Below are positions 1-5,672 of a stretch of DNA of 5,672 bases, piece after piece (within the stretch, counting starts at the first letter, position 1; each line of letters begins with the position of its first letter). This DNA comes from Candidatus Kaiserbacteria bacterium (GTDB lineage: Bacteria; Patescibacteriota; Minisyncoccia; Phycocordibacterales; UBA918): positions 1 to 5,672 of the forward strand of contig JAGQLZ010000003.1 in assembly GCA_020428895.1 (NCBI GenBank). Reading direction: 5' to 3'. Under the pieces are notes generated by a model that worked only from the letters and a program-made list of their open reading frames with translations, was not told the origin of the DNA and did no database searches. A program made the position numbers and the translations under genes.

Positions 1-2
1 GT

Positions 3-722
3 TCAATTTGGCACAATTTATTTTTTGATCCGATTTATAACCTTTTAATTTTCTTTGTTGGTCATATTCGTGATGGTGACGTTGGTTTAGCGATTATCGG
101 AGCGGTGATTGTGGTGAAGACATTGTTATTACCGATTTCTATTAAGGCGGTAAAAACTCAAAAAATAATGAAAGAAATTGAGCCTAGTCTTAAAGAGATA
201 AAAGAAAAATACAAAGATAACAAAGAAGAACAAGCAAAAGCCATGATGGCAATTTATAAAGACGCCGGCATGAATCCGATGGCAAGTGTTTTTCTAGTTT
301 TTTTACAGATTCCAATCATCATTGCTCTATATTTTGCCGTCTATTCAGGTGGTGGAGTAGCGCTACCAGAAATTAATACTTCCCTTCTCTATAGCTGGGT
401 AGCTACTCCAGTTACGGTTTCGATGAACTTTCTTGGGTTATTAGATATTACCGAGCGAAGTATTGTTTTAGCTGCCGCTGCTGGAATTACTCAGTTCTTC
501 CAGATTAAGCTATCAATGCCAGCGCTTAAACCTAAAACTGATTCAGCTCAACCAAATTTTAAAGATGAGTTTGCTCGTAATATGCAACTACAAATGCGCT
601 ACGTAATGCCGTTTATTATTTTTGTGGTAGCCTACTCAATTTCAGCAGCTATCGCTTTGTATTTCTTTGTTAGTAACATTGTGACTCTCTTACAAGAGTT
701 TTACGTTAAGAAACATCGTTAG
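3..722 (+). CDS. yidC: YidC/Oxa1-family membrane protein insertase, 5' end off the window
   Basis: YidC inserts and folds inner-membrane proteins, alone or with SecYEG. The reading frame is open from the left edge with no start codon before GTG 105. The upstream codons encode a typical YidC beginning (IWHNLFFDPIYNLLIFF), so the true start lies a few codons off the window and GTG 105 is internal. Of 239 visible residues, 11-20 and 27-46 form the first hydrophobic segments. A charged cytoplasmic hairpin follows at about 50-93 (KTQKIMKEIEP, then YKDAGMNPM), then membrane segments near 94-114, 151-167 and 203-229, and a short basic tail (VKKHR). This matches the five-helix core of Gram-positive-type YidC without the large periplasmic domain of proteobacterial forms. 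The Arg usual in the hydrophilic groove appears to be Lys39 (VVKTLLLP). The gene ends in TAG, overlapping the convergent pilin stop by 4 bp. No jag/khg gene follows. Confidence 0.95.
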   Translation, partial: SIWHNLFFDPIYNLLIFFVGHIRDGDVGLAIIGAVIVVKTLLLPISIKAVKTQKIMKEIEPSLKEIKEKYKDNKEEQAKAMMAIYKDAGMNPMASVFLVFLQIPIIIALYFAVYSGGGVALPEINTSLLYSWVATPVTVSMNFLGLLDITERSIVLAAAAGITQFFQIKLSMPALKPKTDSAQPNFKDEFARNMQLQMRYVMPFIIFVVAYSISAAIALYFFVSNIVTLLQEFYVKKHR

Positions 723-1738
723 TTGTAACAAACGTATCCTGCAACTGTTGATTGGTCTGAAGGTAGTGTGTAATAAGAAACCCCGGTACCACCAGAAGCT
801 ACGCAACTATCCTCGATTTCATTCTGAAGTTTATTGGTGAGTGCACCAATCGATACTGCTTTAACCACATTACCACCTTTATCAACTACATTTGCAACGG
901 CAGCATCATGTAGTTTTTTAACAGTATTTATAGTGCTGTCAGAGATGTAAACATCTCTGGTTACTTTATCATTATTATTATGTACTAGATTATTATTTCC
1001 ACCACTATTATTGCCACCACTGTTTCCACCACTTGATGATGTATAACACCCAGTCTCGCCACCAGTATATCTGTCATAAATAGTTCCTCCGCTATTAGCA
1101 CAATCTTCTCTAAATTGTTTACACTGGGCTTCAGGATTACAGGTTTTAAAGATTGTACCTGGAGGGGTTTGATTAGTAGTTTTTGTTACACAATTAATTT
1201 TACCTTGACTAGATTGTTGTACTGACACGTATCCATGTGAAGCCATACAAATTTTTGCTTCGGGAGTACAGTCATTTGGATTAGCACAGGTAACAGTTTT
1301 TACAGTGTTGTTTTGTACAGGATTACCACCTCCGCCACCACTATTATTTGCACTTGGGGAAATTAGGCCACTATATTTATTAACAATGTCAAAATTAGTT
1401 ATTTTTTCGTTAATTGTTGACAAGATAAGTACTGTAGAGGCTACTACTAATAACCCAAACAAAGCCCCTTTGATATCATTCTTAGCGTCTTCTTTACTGG
1501 TGACTACATCAGTCATCATGTATTTAAAGCCAGCTATTACTAGTTTTACCACCGCTAGTAGTGCTGCTAGAGCAATACAGGTAAGGAAAAACCTATTAAC
1601 AAATAGATTTAAGGAAATTTCTTCACCCCCATTAAAACCAGGGATACCAACTAAAGGCCTAAACGGAATAGCTGCCAACGCTAACACTGGAGTAAAGAAA
1701 GTTATAAAAAAGATTGAGATAATAAGTTTAGATTTCAT
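719..1738 (-). CDS. VirB2-like T4SS pilin with long Cys-rich C-terminal extension
   Basis: I chose ATG 1738 (339 aa) because it opens a classic signal peptide, MKSKLIISIFF through ALA-A at about residues 20-23. Upstream in-frame ATGs at 1759 and 1792 would only add a polar leader inside the preceding gene. The core has two hydrophobic helices, about 47-70 and 90-109, joined by a short loop (GFKYMMTDVVTSKEDAKNDI). This is the layout of VirB2/TrbC-type pilins, especially those in CPR genomes. After residue 110 the protein departs from ordinary pilins: a Gly run near 133-138, two C-x5-C-x6-C-x17/18-C modules (151-183 and 200-231), a Ser/Gly/Asn linker (234-250), a helical-looking stretch (about 258-308) and a third half-module (Cys312, Cys337). 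It is probably exported and forms a filament or pore. It is the last gene of the operon, overlapping the upstream gene by 11 bp. Pilin-core confidence is good; the tail's function is unknown. Confidence 0.8.
   Translation of the reverse strand: MKSKLIISIFFITFFTPVLALAAIPFRPLVGIPGFNGGEEISLNLFVNRFFLTCIALAALLAVVKLVIAGFKYMMTDVVTSKEDAKNDIKGALFGLLVVASTVLILSTINEKITNFDIVNKYSGLISPSANNSGGGGGNPVQNNTVKTVTCANPNDCTPEAKICMASHGYVSVQQSSQGKINCVTKTTNQTPPGTIFKTCNPEAQCKQFREDCANSGGTIYDRYTGGETGCYTSSSGGNSGGNNSGGNNNLVHNNNDKVTRDVYISDSTINTVKKLHDAAVANVVDKGGNVVKAVSIGALTNKLQNEIEDSCVASGGTGVSYYTLPSDQSTVAGYVCYN
728..1288 (-). repeat. three degenerate Cys-rich modules in the pilin tail
   Basis: Within the pilin C-terminus, positions 1190-1288 and 1046-1141 encode two modules with identical early spacing, C-x5-C-x6-C, followed by 18 or 17 residues and a fourth Cys. 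Positions 728-805 encode a half-module with a single pair (SCVASGG ... VCYN). Modules 2 and 3 also share an ED-x(0-1)-C-x2-SGGT core. The similarity is at protein level and the DNA copies have diverged. This indicates an old internal duplication of a small disulfide-bonded unit. All ten tail cysteines could pair. Confidence 0.65.
989..1039 (-). repeat. Ser/Gly/Asn low-complexity linker with short tandem repeats
   Basis: On the + strand the 8-mer ccaccact occurs at 999-1006, 1014-1021 and 1026-1033, spaced by 15 and 12 bases. In the - strand pilin this encodes repeated SGG separated by one to three Asn. Spacings are multiples of three, so copy-number change by slippage would lengthen or shorten the linker without breaking the frame. 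A related Gly run lies at 1325-1342. Confidence 0.7.
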
Positions 1739-2906
1739 AAGTCCAAAGGGCCCCGTCATTTTTATTGATAAAGAATAGTGCTGAATCATCACCAGCTATA
1801 GACATGTTAATGACATCAATTTCACGTCCGGTACTGGCAGTAATATCTTTAACGAAACTAGCTGAATTTGCGAAAACATTTATAGACCAAAGTTGATCAA
1901 CTTGAGAAATCACTCCTTTGTACCATTCATCAGGGTAATACTGGGAATAACCATCACTAGCATGAGCACACCAAGCCTGATTTGGATCAAAATTAGTAAA
2001 TACACACTTTTCGGGCATTGGCACTACGTATAAATCACCGGCAATTTTTGTTTCATTATGATAAGTTTTTCCTACGTAAGTTCTATCTTTATTTAATCCG
2101 TACAAAACCCAATTGTTGTTACCAATAGCATTTAGACCTTTTCCAGAAACTGGTAGTCTAGACATCTTGCCTCCTTCAATCTTATACAGGTATCCGTCCA
2201 ATTCAGCGGATGGTTTTGGATAAATATAATGTATGTCATCTTTAGTTTGACCCCAAATGACTTTAATTTGTCTAAGGGGATTAGTAAAGATGGTTTCTTC
2301 AGATAATGTCTCAAGGTTGATAGCCTTAGCTACAGTGCCAGCGTCTTGATAAGCTAAATAGATTAGTGTTTTATCACCAACAAATTTAAAATCTAACATT
2401 GATATCGGTAGTGGGGAGAAGTTGATACTACTAGTGCTATTAAGGTTGGCAAACAAAAACTCTTTTTTACCACTGAAGTTTGATTGAGCCACAGCGAAGC
2501 TACCATTATTAGAAATTGCCACTTTATCAACACTAGGAATGGTGGTATTAGAAATTCTCACTTCCTCCCCACTGACACGGTTAATCCGATAGATATGTCC
2601 AGTACCCGCTTCAGCGTAGTAAACATATGGAGCACTCGTGGTTGATACTTGCACGGCCTGATATCCAGCTACCCTACGAGTAGTTAGTTGGCGAAGCGAT
2701 TCTTGGGTTACTTCTACTCTAGGTTTTTCCACGGGCTCTATAGCTTCATTAACAACTATAGAAGTATCATTGTCTGGGCCAAATCCTAGATTAGAAAAAA
2801 TGGCATCAGGATTTTTTGGAGTACCAAAAAAAAGTAAATATATCCAAACACCCACTAATAGTAAAAGTATGAGAACACCACCGATAATTAGATTGGATTG
2901 TTTCAT
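1728..2906 (-). CDS. single-pass membrane protein with propeller-like extracytoplasmic domain
   Basis: The 392-aa product starts with a membrane anchor (about residues 6-27) and no cleavage motif, followed by an acidic, Pro-containing linker (about 45-65). The remaining 320 residues look like repeated beta strands: short hydrophobic strands alternate with turns, as in YVYYAEAGTGHIYRI, ALFFINKNDGALWTYEI and similar GxLY/GxIY elements. That suggests a WD40- or TolB-like propeller fold, but I see no canonical WD or TolB signature. Cys301 and Cys313 could form a disulfide. The segments TGHIY and RISNTTIP, and the YPDEWYKG stretch near 324-331, resemble a conserved family I recall from Parcubacteria-type genomes, though I could not verify this. 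It starts 3 bp after the Ig-like gene ends and overlaps the pilin start, so translation is probably coupled. A structural or scaffold role in the secretion or pilus machine is inferred from context only. Confidence 0.75.
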   Translation of the reverse strand: MKQSNLIIGGVLILLLLVGVWIYLLFFGTPKNPDAIFSNLGFGPDNDTSIVVNEAIEPVEKPRVEVTQESLRQLTTRRVAGYQAVQVSTTSAPYVYYAEAGTGHIYRINRVSGEEVRISNTTIPSVDKVAISNNGSFAVAQSNFSGKKEFLFANLNSTSSINFSPLPISMLDFKFVGDKTLIYLAYQDAGTVAKAINLETLSEETIFTNPLRQIKVIWGQTKDDIHYIYPKPSAELDGYLYKIEGGKMSRLPVSGKGLNAIGNNNWVLYGLNKDRTYVGKTYHNETKIAGDLYVVPMPEKCVFTNFDPNQAWCAHASDGYSQYYPDEWYKGVISQVDQLWSINVFANSASFVKDITASTGREIDVINMSIAGDDSALFFINKNDGALWTYEI

Positions 2907-2909
2907 AAA

Positions 2910-3893
2910 TTAATATTTAAGTTTTACTTTTCCGAAAGTCATTTGTAAAAAATTATCAGGGTCAGTGACGCTTAGGTTGACGGTAGTTTCTCCGGAAGCT
3001 TGAGGTCGATCAAGGGATATAGAAAGAGGGTTGGTCGGTGGTGTGTTTACATCTTCATAACCAATATTCCAGACTATTTCTGGGTTACCAAGTAAAGTAT
3101 CAGTTGAAATATAGTAAGGAGCTCCCTCGATAGTTATGCCACCGTTGCTTATATAGACATCATTATTTAAAGATTTATTTTGTAATCCATATAAGGAGCT
3201 ACGTTCATAAAAATGCATCTCAGAGTCTACTCTTGGTAATGAAATTTCTGCTTCTCCCACAAATTGACCGTCTTCGGTATAGACTTCCACTTCCAGTAAT
3301 CCATAACGCATAGGTACTTCAAAAAGTATATTACTCTGACCAGGGAGTATTCCTCCACCCAGTACGTTTAATTTATCTAGTATCCATTTAAATGCGAAGC
3401 TGTCTTCTCTGACTCCGTTTCCATAATCTACTAAAGCAGTAGCTCTAGCCTGGCTACCATTGGTAGCTAGTGGGCGTCCCTGATAGAAATATGGTACATA
3501 CGTATCAGCTTCTAAAATAATATCTATATAAATTGGAGTAACCGAATTAGATAAAGAAATAATCCGGCCTTCGGAATTAATTAGTCTAACTTCTAGATTT
3601 GTTGTTTCACCGGCATTTCCGGCAATAAATTTCATTTCTCTTGTATCATCAAAATCAGTTTGTCTTTCTCCGTTTAAAAACCATTGAATTTCTTTAATAA
3701 AAAAATTAGGATTGTAGGCAATCACTTTAGCTTTCATTTCTTCATGTGGCTTGGGTGAGGTTGGATATAATGAAAGTGAGATTTGAGAAGTGTCCAACCC
3801 TCCGGTATTTGAGACTTGAGCAAAAACAAAGAATGGTAAAGATAATAACATTATCACCAACAAGATTGCATATTTTTTAGCACTAATAGTCAT
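2910..3893 (-). CDS. secreted protein with tandem Ig-like/beta-sandwich domains
   Basis: ATG 3893 (327 aa) is preferred over the TTG at 3914 because it begins a standard signal peptide: MTISAKK, a hydrophobic core to residue 24, and a likely cut after VFA (about 25). The mature part is rich in beta strands with Ig/PKD-like features. Domain 1, about 37-126, has the PTSPKPHEEMKAKV strand and the central Trp of EIQWFLNG. Domain 2, about 127-220, has FKWILD and the LLEVEVYTEDG strand. A possible third, about 240-325, has IVWNIG and ends in TVNLSVTDPD. There is no C-terminal membrane anchor or sortase motif, so it should be exported and held by partners. The ILEADTYVP and PLYG-like SSLYG segments resemble a CPR-restricted family I recall, unverified. 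Its place between the polytopic protein and the propeller protein suggests an extracytoplasmic subunit of the same machine. Confidence 0.75.
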   Translation of the reverse strand: MTISAKKYAILLVIMLLSLPFFVFAQVSNTGGLDTSQISLSLYPTSPKPHEEMKAKVIAYNPNFFIKEIQWFLNGERQTDFDDTREMKFIAGNAGETTNLEVRLINSEGRIISLSNSVTPIYIDIILEADTYVPYFYQGRPLATNGSQARATALVDYGNGVREDSFAFKWILDKLNVLGGGILPGQSNILFEVPMRYGLLEVEVYTEDGQFVGEAEISLPRVDSEMHFYERSSLYGLQNKSLNNDVYISNGGITIEGAPYYISTDTLLGNPEIVWNIGYEDVNTPPTNPLSISLDRPQASGETTVNLSVTDPDNFLQMTFGKVKLKY

Positions 3894-3942
3894 ATAAGTA
3901 TGATAACAAATCAAAGTCCTTTAAATGTTTGGTTATAAACGT

Positions 3943-4908
3943 TTACTTTGGCAAAATAAATACAAAAAACATCCAAATAGCAACTACTGGTAACATAGAT
4001 AAGCCCGGCAAGATACTAGAAATTATTACTAAGATAAATATTATCCACTTTACCCAAGCTAGTTTACCGCTTAAAGGTTTTATTCCAGCCATCATATAAG
4101 TGATAATGAGAGCAGATATAAAAAATATATTTATAGCTAATACAGCCGCCATAAATATAAGCATGAGGATTGTTCCCATCTCTTCAATATTGCTCCCAGT
4201 TATTGTCTTTAACCCCCAGTCAACAATATTAGCGGCTGCTGCTACAGCTTTAGTTAATAATCCTTGTTCTAAGCCTAAACTTTTAAGATAGTACACTCCA
4301 GCAGTTGTTGCAAAGAAAATTAATCCAAGAGTAGCTAAGGGTAATATTGCCAGAGTGTAGACCGGTCCATAAATGAGACCATATAAGCTATTGATAGCAG
4401 CTACTTCTGTTTTATCGACAGCTTTCTCTGCTAGGCTACTTTTGTTTTGCTTTTTCTTTTTTCTAAGCTTTCGTTTAGCTTTTTTAGTAGCCTTACGAGC
4501 TTTATTTATCGCACGTCTTTGTTGCTCCTCTACTGCTTCTTCTTCAGCTTCTTGTTCAATTAGTTCTGCACGTCTTTGTTGCTCCTCCTCAGCTTTTTGT
4601 TTTTTCTTATCAGCTCCTTCTTGGTCTCTTAATAAGGCGGCTGTAGTTCGGTCTTCAGTTTGCTGTTTAAATACCTCGCTAGTGTCGGGGTAGGTGTTTT
4701 TATTATAGGAGGTATTTAGGTTGCTGGCGTGAGAACTCTTGGTGTACTCAGTAATTTGCGGAGCAGTTAAACGATTAACTTGTTGGCTAGTTAATTTCTT
4801 TTTCTCGACTTTTACGTTCCTAATATTACGAACATTATCACCACTATCATTAGCGGGTTCATAGTACTGATTTCTTTCCTCCTCGTCTTTTCTAAGTGGT
4901 TCAGCCAT
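3943..4908 (-). CDS. polytopic membrane protein with charged coiled-coil N-terminus, putative T4SS component
   Basis: ATG 4908 gives 321 aa; a TTG at 4920 would add only four residues (MTVY). Three parts are visible. Residues 1-93 are polar and probably disordered. Residues 94-156 are a highly charged helix, first acidic/Gln-rich with a repeated EEQQRRA, then strongly basic (KARKATKKAKRKLRKKKK). The C-terminal half has about four hydrophobic segments near 184-207, 245-272, 283-300 and 303-319, the last two separated by a short Pro-Gly turn, with a short amphipathic stretch (about 212-237) between the first two. There is no signal peptide, so the charged N-terminus should be cytoplasmic, next to the VirB4 ATPase encoded just upstream. 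An inner-membrane platform role comparable to VirB3, VirB6 or TrbL is possible from position and topology, but I see no diagnostic motif. The gene follows virB4 after 17 bp and precedes the Ig-like gene by 49 bp. Confidence 0.75.
   Translation of the reverse strand: MAEPLRKDEEERNQYYEPANDSGDNVRNIRNVKVEKKKLTSQQVNRLTAPQITEYTKSSHASNLNTSYNKNTYPDTSEVFKQQTEDRTTAALLRDQEGADKKKQKAEEEQQRRAELIEQEAEEEAVEEQQRRAINKARKATKKAKRKLRKKKKQNKSSLAEKAVDKTEVAAINSLYGLIYGPVYTLAILPLATLGLIFFATTAGVYYLKSLGLEQGLLTKAVAAAANIVDWGLKTITGSNIEEMGTILMLIFMAAVLAINIFFISALIITYMMAGIKPLSGKLAWVKWIIFILVIISSILPGLSMLPVVAIWMFFVFILPK
4511..4587 (-). repeat. 20-bp exact direct repeat inside the coiled coil
   Basis: Positions 4511-4530 and 4568-4587 are identical over 20 bases, offset by 57 bases (19 codons). 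Both encode EEQQRRA, at residues 108-114 and 127-133 of the membrane protein. This looks like a recent partial in-frame duplication within the charged helix. It could recombine to add or remove 19 residues without a frameshift. Confidence 0.8.
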
Positions 4909-4926
4909 GTATACAGTCAAGTATAC
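4909..4926. repeat. paired GTATAC palindromes between virB4 and the coiled-coil gene
   Basis: GTATAC occurs at 4909-4914 and again at 4921-4926, separated by six bases. Each copy is itself palindromic, so the pair can be read as a direct repeat or as a 6-bp stem with a 6-base loop. It fills the 17-bp gap and touches both the upstream TAG and the base before ATG 4908. It could be a small mRNA hairpin affecting initiation or a protein site, but a chance occurrence is equally possible. Confidence 0.35.
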
Positions 4927-5672
4927 TACATACGACTAGCTTGTAATTCCTTGCGAGCTTCACGAATTTGGAGAATCTGTGACGGGTCAGAAGTAATAAT
5001 TTGATCTTCGGTGTAAGACGCAATTACCTTAATCGCTACGTGTTTTAGCCCAGCAAAGAAGATTCCCTCTCCCACACCAGACTCTAGTAATAAGAATTTT
5101 TCTTCGTCAGTTAAGTTAAAAGTTCGTTGCACATTATCAATTGCTGTTGGTGATTGTTTCATCAAAAATTGTAGAGATGAGTTGGTGATCATCGGCACCC
5201 CGTAAGGCGAACGTAAGAAGTCATCCACATCTTGGGTAATAGTAGCAATACCAAGATAGTATTTACGACCACGTTTAGCCAGTGAAAATAAGAAAGAAGC
5301 TGTATCTTCAGATTTCATCATCCACCAAGCTTCGTCAATAACCATCAAACGACGTGCTAAACGACGGCGAATGGAGCCCCAAATAAAGTTTGTAATGATG
5401 TACATGGCAATCGTCTTGAGTTCGTCTTCCATGTCACGCAGTGAGAACACCACAAACTTTTGGTTAATATCAACGTTAGTAGGTTGGTTAATAAAACCAG
5501 ACCAAGTACCTGAAGTATATTTAGTTAAGCGAGCGATTAAAGAAGAACTACCATCCATACCCGCTAATACCATCTCAAAGTCAGATAGCAGAGGCGGTTC
5601 TTGTCCGGTAAAGTCAGCTGAACCAGTAATATCTTTAAGAGCGTAGGTTTCTTGAATAGCTAGGTCGATTAA
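4926..5672 (-). CDS. virB4: VirB4/TraC-family T4SS ATPase, C-terminal part, 5' end off the window
   Basis: VirB4 proteins are the conserved inner-membrane ATPases that power type IV secretion and conjugative pilus assembly. The frame is open to the right edge, giving the last 248 residues. ATG 5573 is internal, since the upstream codons continue the family sequence (IQETYALKDITGSADFTGQ). Diagnostic features are the Walker B strand RLMVIDEAWWMM with acidic pair Asp113-Glu114, the sensor-like IATITQDVDDFL, TNSSLQFLMKQSP, the FNLTDEEKFLLLESGVGEG stretch and the family-typical terminal block KVIASYTEDQIITSDP. Walker A and the N-terminal domain lie outside the window. The protein ends with a short charged tail (IREARKELQASRM) at TAG. 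It is the most upstream visible gene of the five-gene - strand operon and the strongest evidence that the cluster is T4SS-related. An ATPase of a conjugative element cannot be excluded, but no relaxase or coupling protein is visible. Confidence 0.93.
   Translation of the reverse strand, partial: LIDLAIQETYALKDITGSADFTGQEPPLLSDFEMVLAGMDGSSSLIARLTKYTSGTWSGFINQPTNVDINQKFVVFSLRDMEDELKTIAMYIITNFIWGSIRRRLARRLMVIDEAWWMMKSEDTASFLFSLAKRGRKYYLGIATITQDVDDFLRSPYGVPMITNSSLQFLMKQSPTAIDNVQRTFNLTDEEKFLLLESGVGEGIFFAGLKHVAIKVIASYTEDQIITSDPSQILQIREARKELQASRM

Noticed and set aside
685..700. Possible hairpin CTCTT-AC-AAGAG near the end of yidC
   Set aside because: It lies inside the coding region, the loop is too small for the full stem, and no T-run follows on either strand.
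1305..1778. Open frame of 157 codons on the + strand
   Set aside because: It lies antisense within the pilin gene, and its Pro run is simply the reverse of the pilin's Gly-rich codons. The - strand frame has a signal peptide and family features.
2132..2314. Open frame of 60 codons on the - strand
   Set aside because: It lies wholly inside the propeller-like gene in another frame, with no domain or start signal.
3894..3942. Possible internal promoter in the 49-bp gap before the Ig-like gene
   Set aside because: TTGATT and TATCAT are present on the - strand but only about 3 bases apart, so they do not make a sigma-70-type promoter.
3936..3945. 10-bp palindrome TAAACGTTTA overlapping the stop of the coiled-coil gene
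   Set aside because: It has no loop or T-run to make a terminator and is expected by chance in AT-rich DNA.
4100..4291. Open frame of 63 codons on the + strand
   Set aside because: It is antisense to membrane helices of the coiled-coil protein; hydrophobic codons read in reverse explain it.
4373..4693. Open frame of 106 codons on the + strand with many Phe, Ser and Cys residues
   Set aside because: It is antisense to the Glu/Lys-rich coiled coil, and its odd composition is what such complementary codons produce.
5371..5646. Open frame of 91 codons on the + strand
   Set aside because: It is antisense to conserved VirB4 sequence and has no recognisable features.
1..5672. Alternative genetic code with TGA as Gly or Trp, as in some CPR lineages
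   Set aside because: No visible gene is interrupted by in-frame TGA and TGG serves as Trp. The absence of TGA among only six stops is too few to argue for recoding.

Overview
The window is a compact, AT-rich, almost fully coding stretch that most likely comes from a Candidate Phyla Radiation (Patescibacteria) genome, possibly of the Parcubacteria group. The evidence is indirect. The YidC, VirB4 and two-helix pilin sequences have the flavour I associate with that group. Two extracytoplasmic proteins resemble lineage-restricted CPR families that I recall but could not check. Genes abut or overlap, and none of the visible starts has a convincing Shine-Dalgarno site. The standard code fits: every gene reads through intact, and all six visible stops are TAA or TAG.

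Layout. On the + strand, positions 3-722 hold most of yidC, the membrane protein insertase; only its extreme N-terminus lies off the left edge. All other genes are on the - strand and read from right to left. They are the C-terminal ATPase part of a VirB4-family type IV secretion (T4SS) motor (4926-5672, cut by the right edge), a membrane protein with a charged coiled-coil N-terminus (3943-4908), a secreted or anchored protein with Ig-like beta-sandwich repeats (2910-3893), a single-pass membrane protein with a propeller-like extracytoplasmic domain (1728-2906), and a VirB2-like two-helix pilin with a long Cys-rich C-terminus (719-1738). The last gene converges on yidC and their stop codons overlap by 4 bp. 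No intergenic space exceeds 49 bp, and there is no RNA gene, CRISPR array or insertion sequence.

How the genes may work together (inference). The five - strand genes look like one operon for a reduced or unusual T4SS-like machine or pilus. VirB4 would power assembly or pilin extraction, the two-helix protein would form the filament or membrane pore, and the polytopic protein would be an inner-membrane platform. The Ig-like and propeller-like proteins could be the extracytoplasmic scaffold. No VirB7, VirB9 or VirB10 homologue is recognisable here. The most unusual part is the pilin, whose usual roughly 100-residue core is extended by duplicated C-x5-C-x6-C-x17/18-C modules and Gly/Ser/Asn linkers, suggesting an exposed, disulfide-stabilised, possibly adhesive tip or coat.
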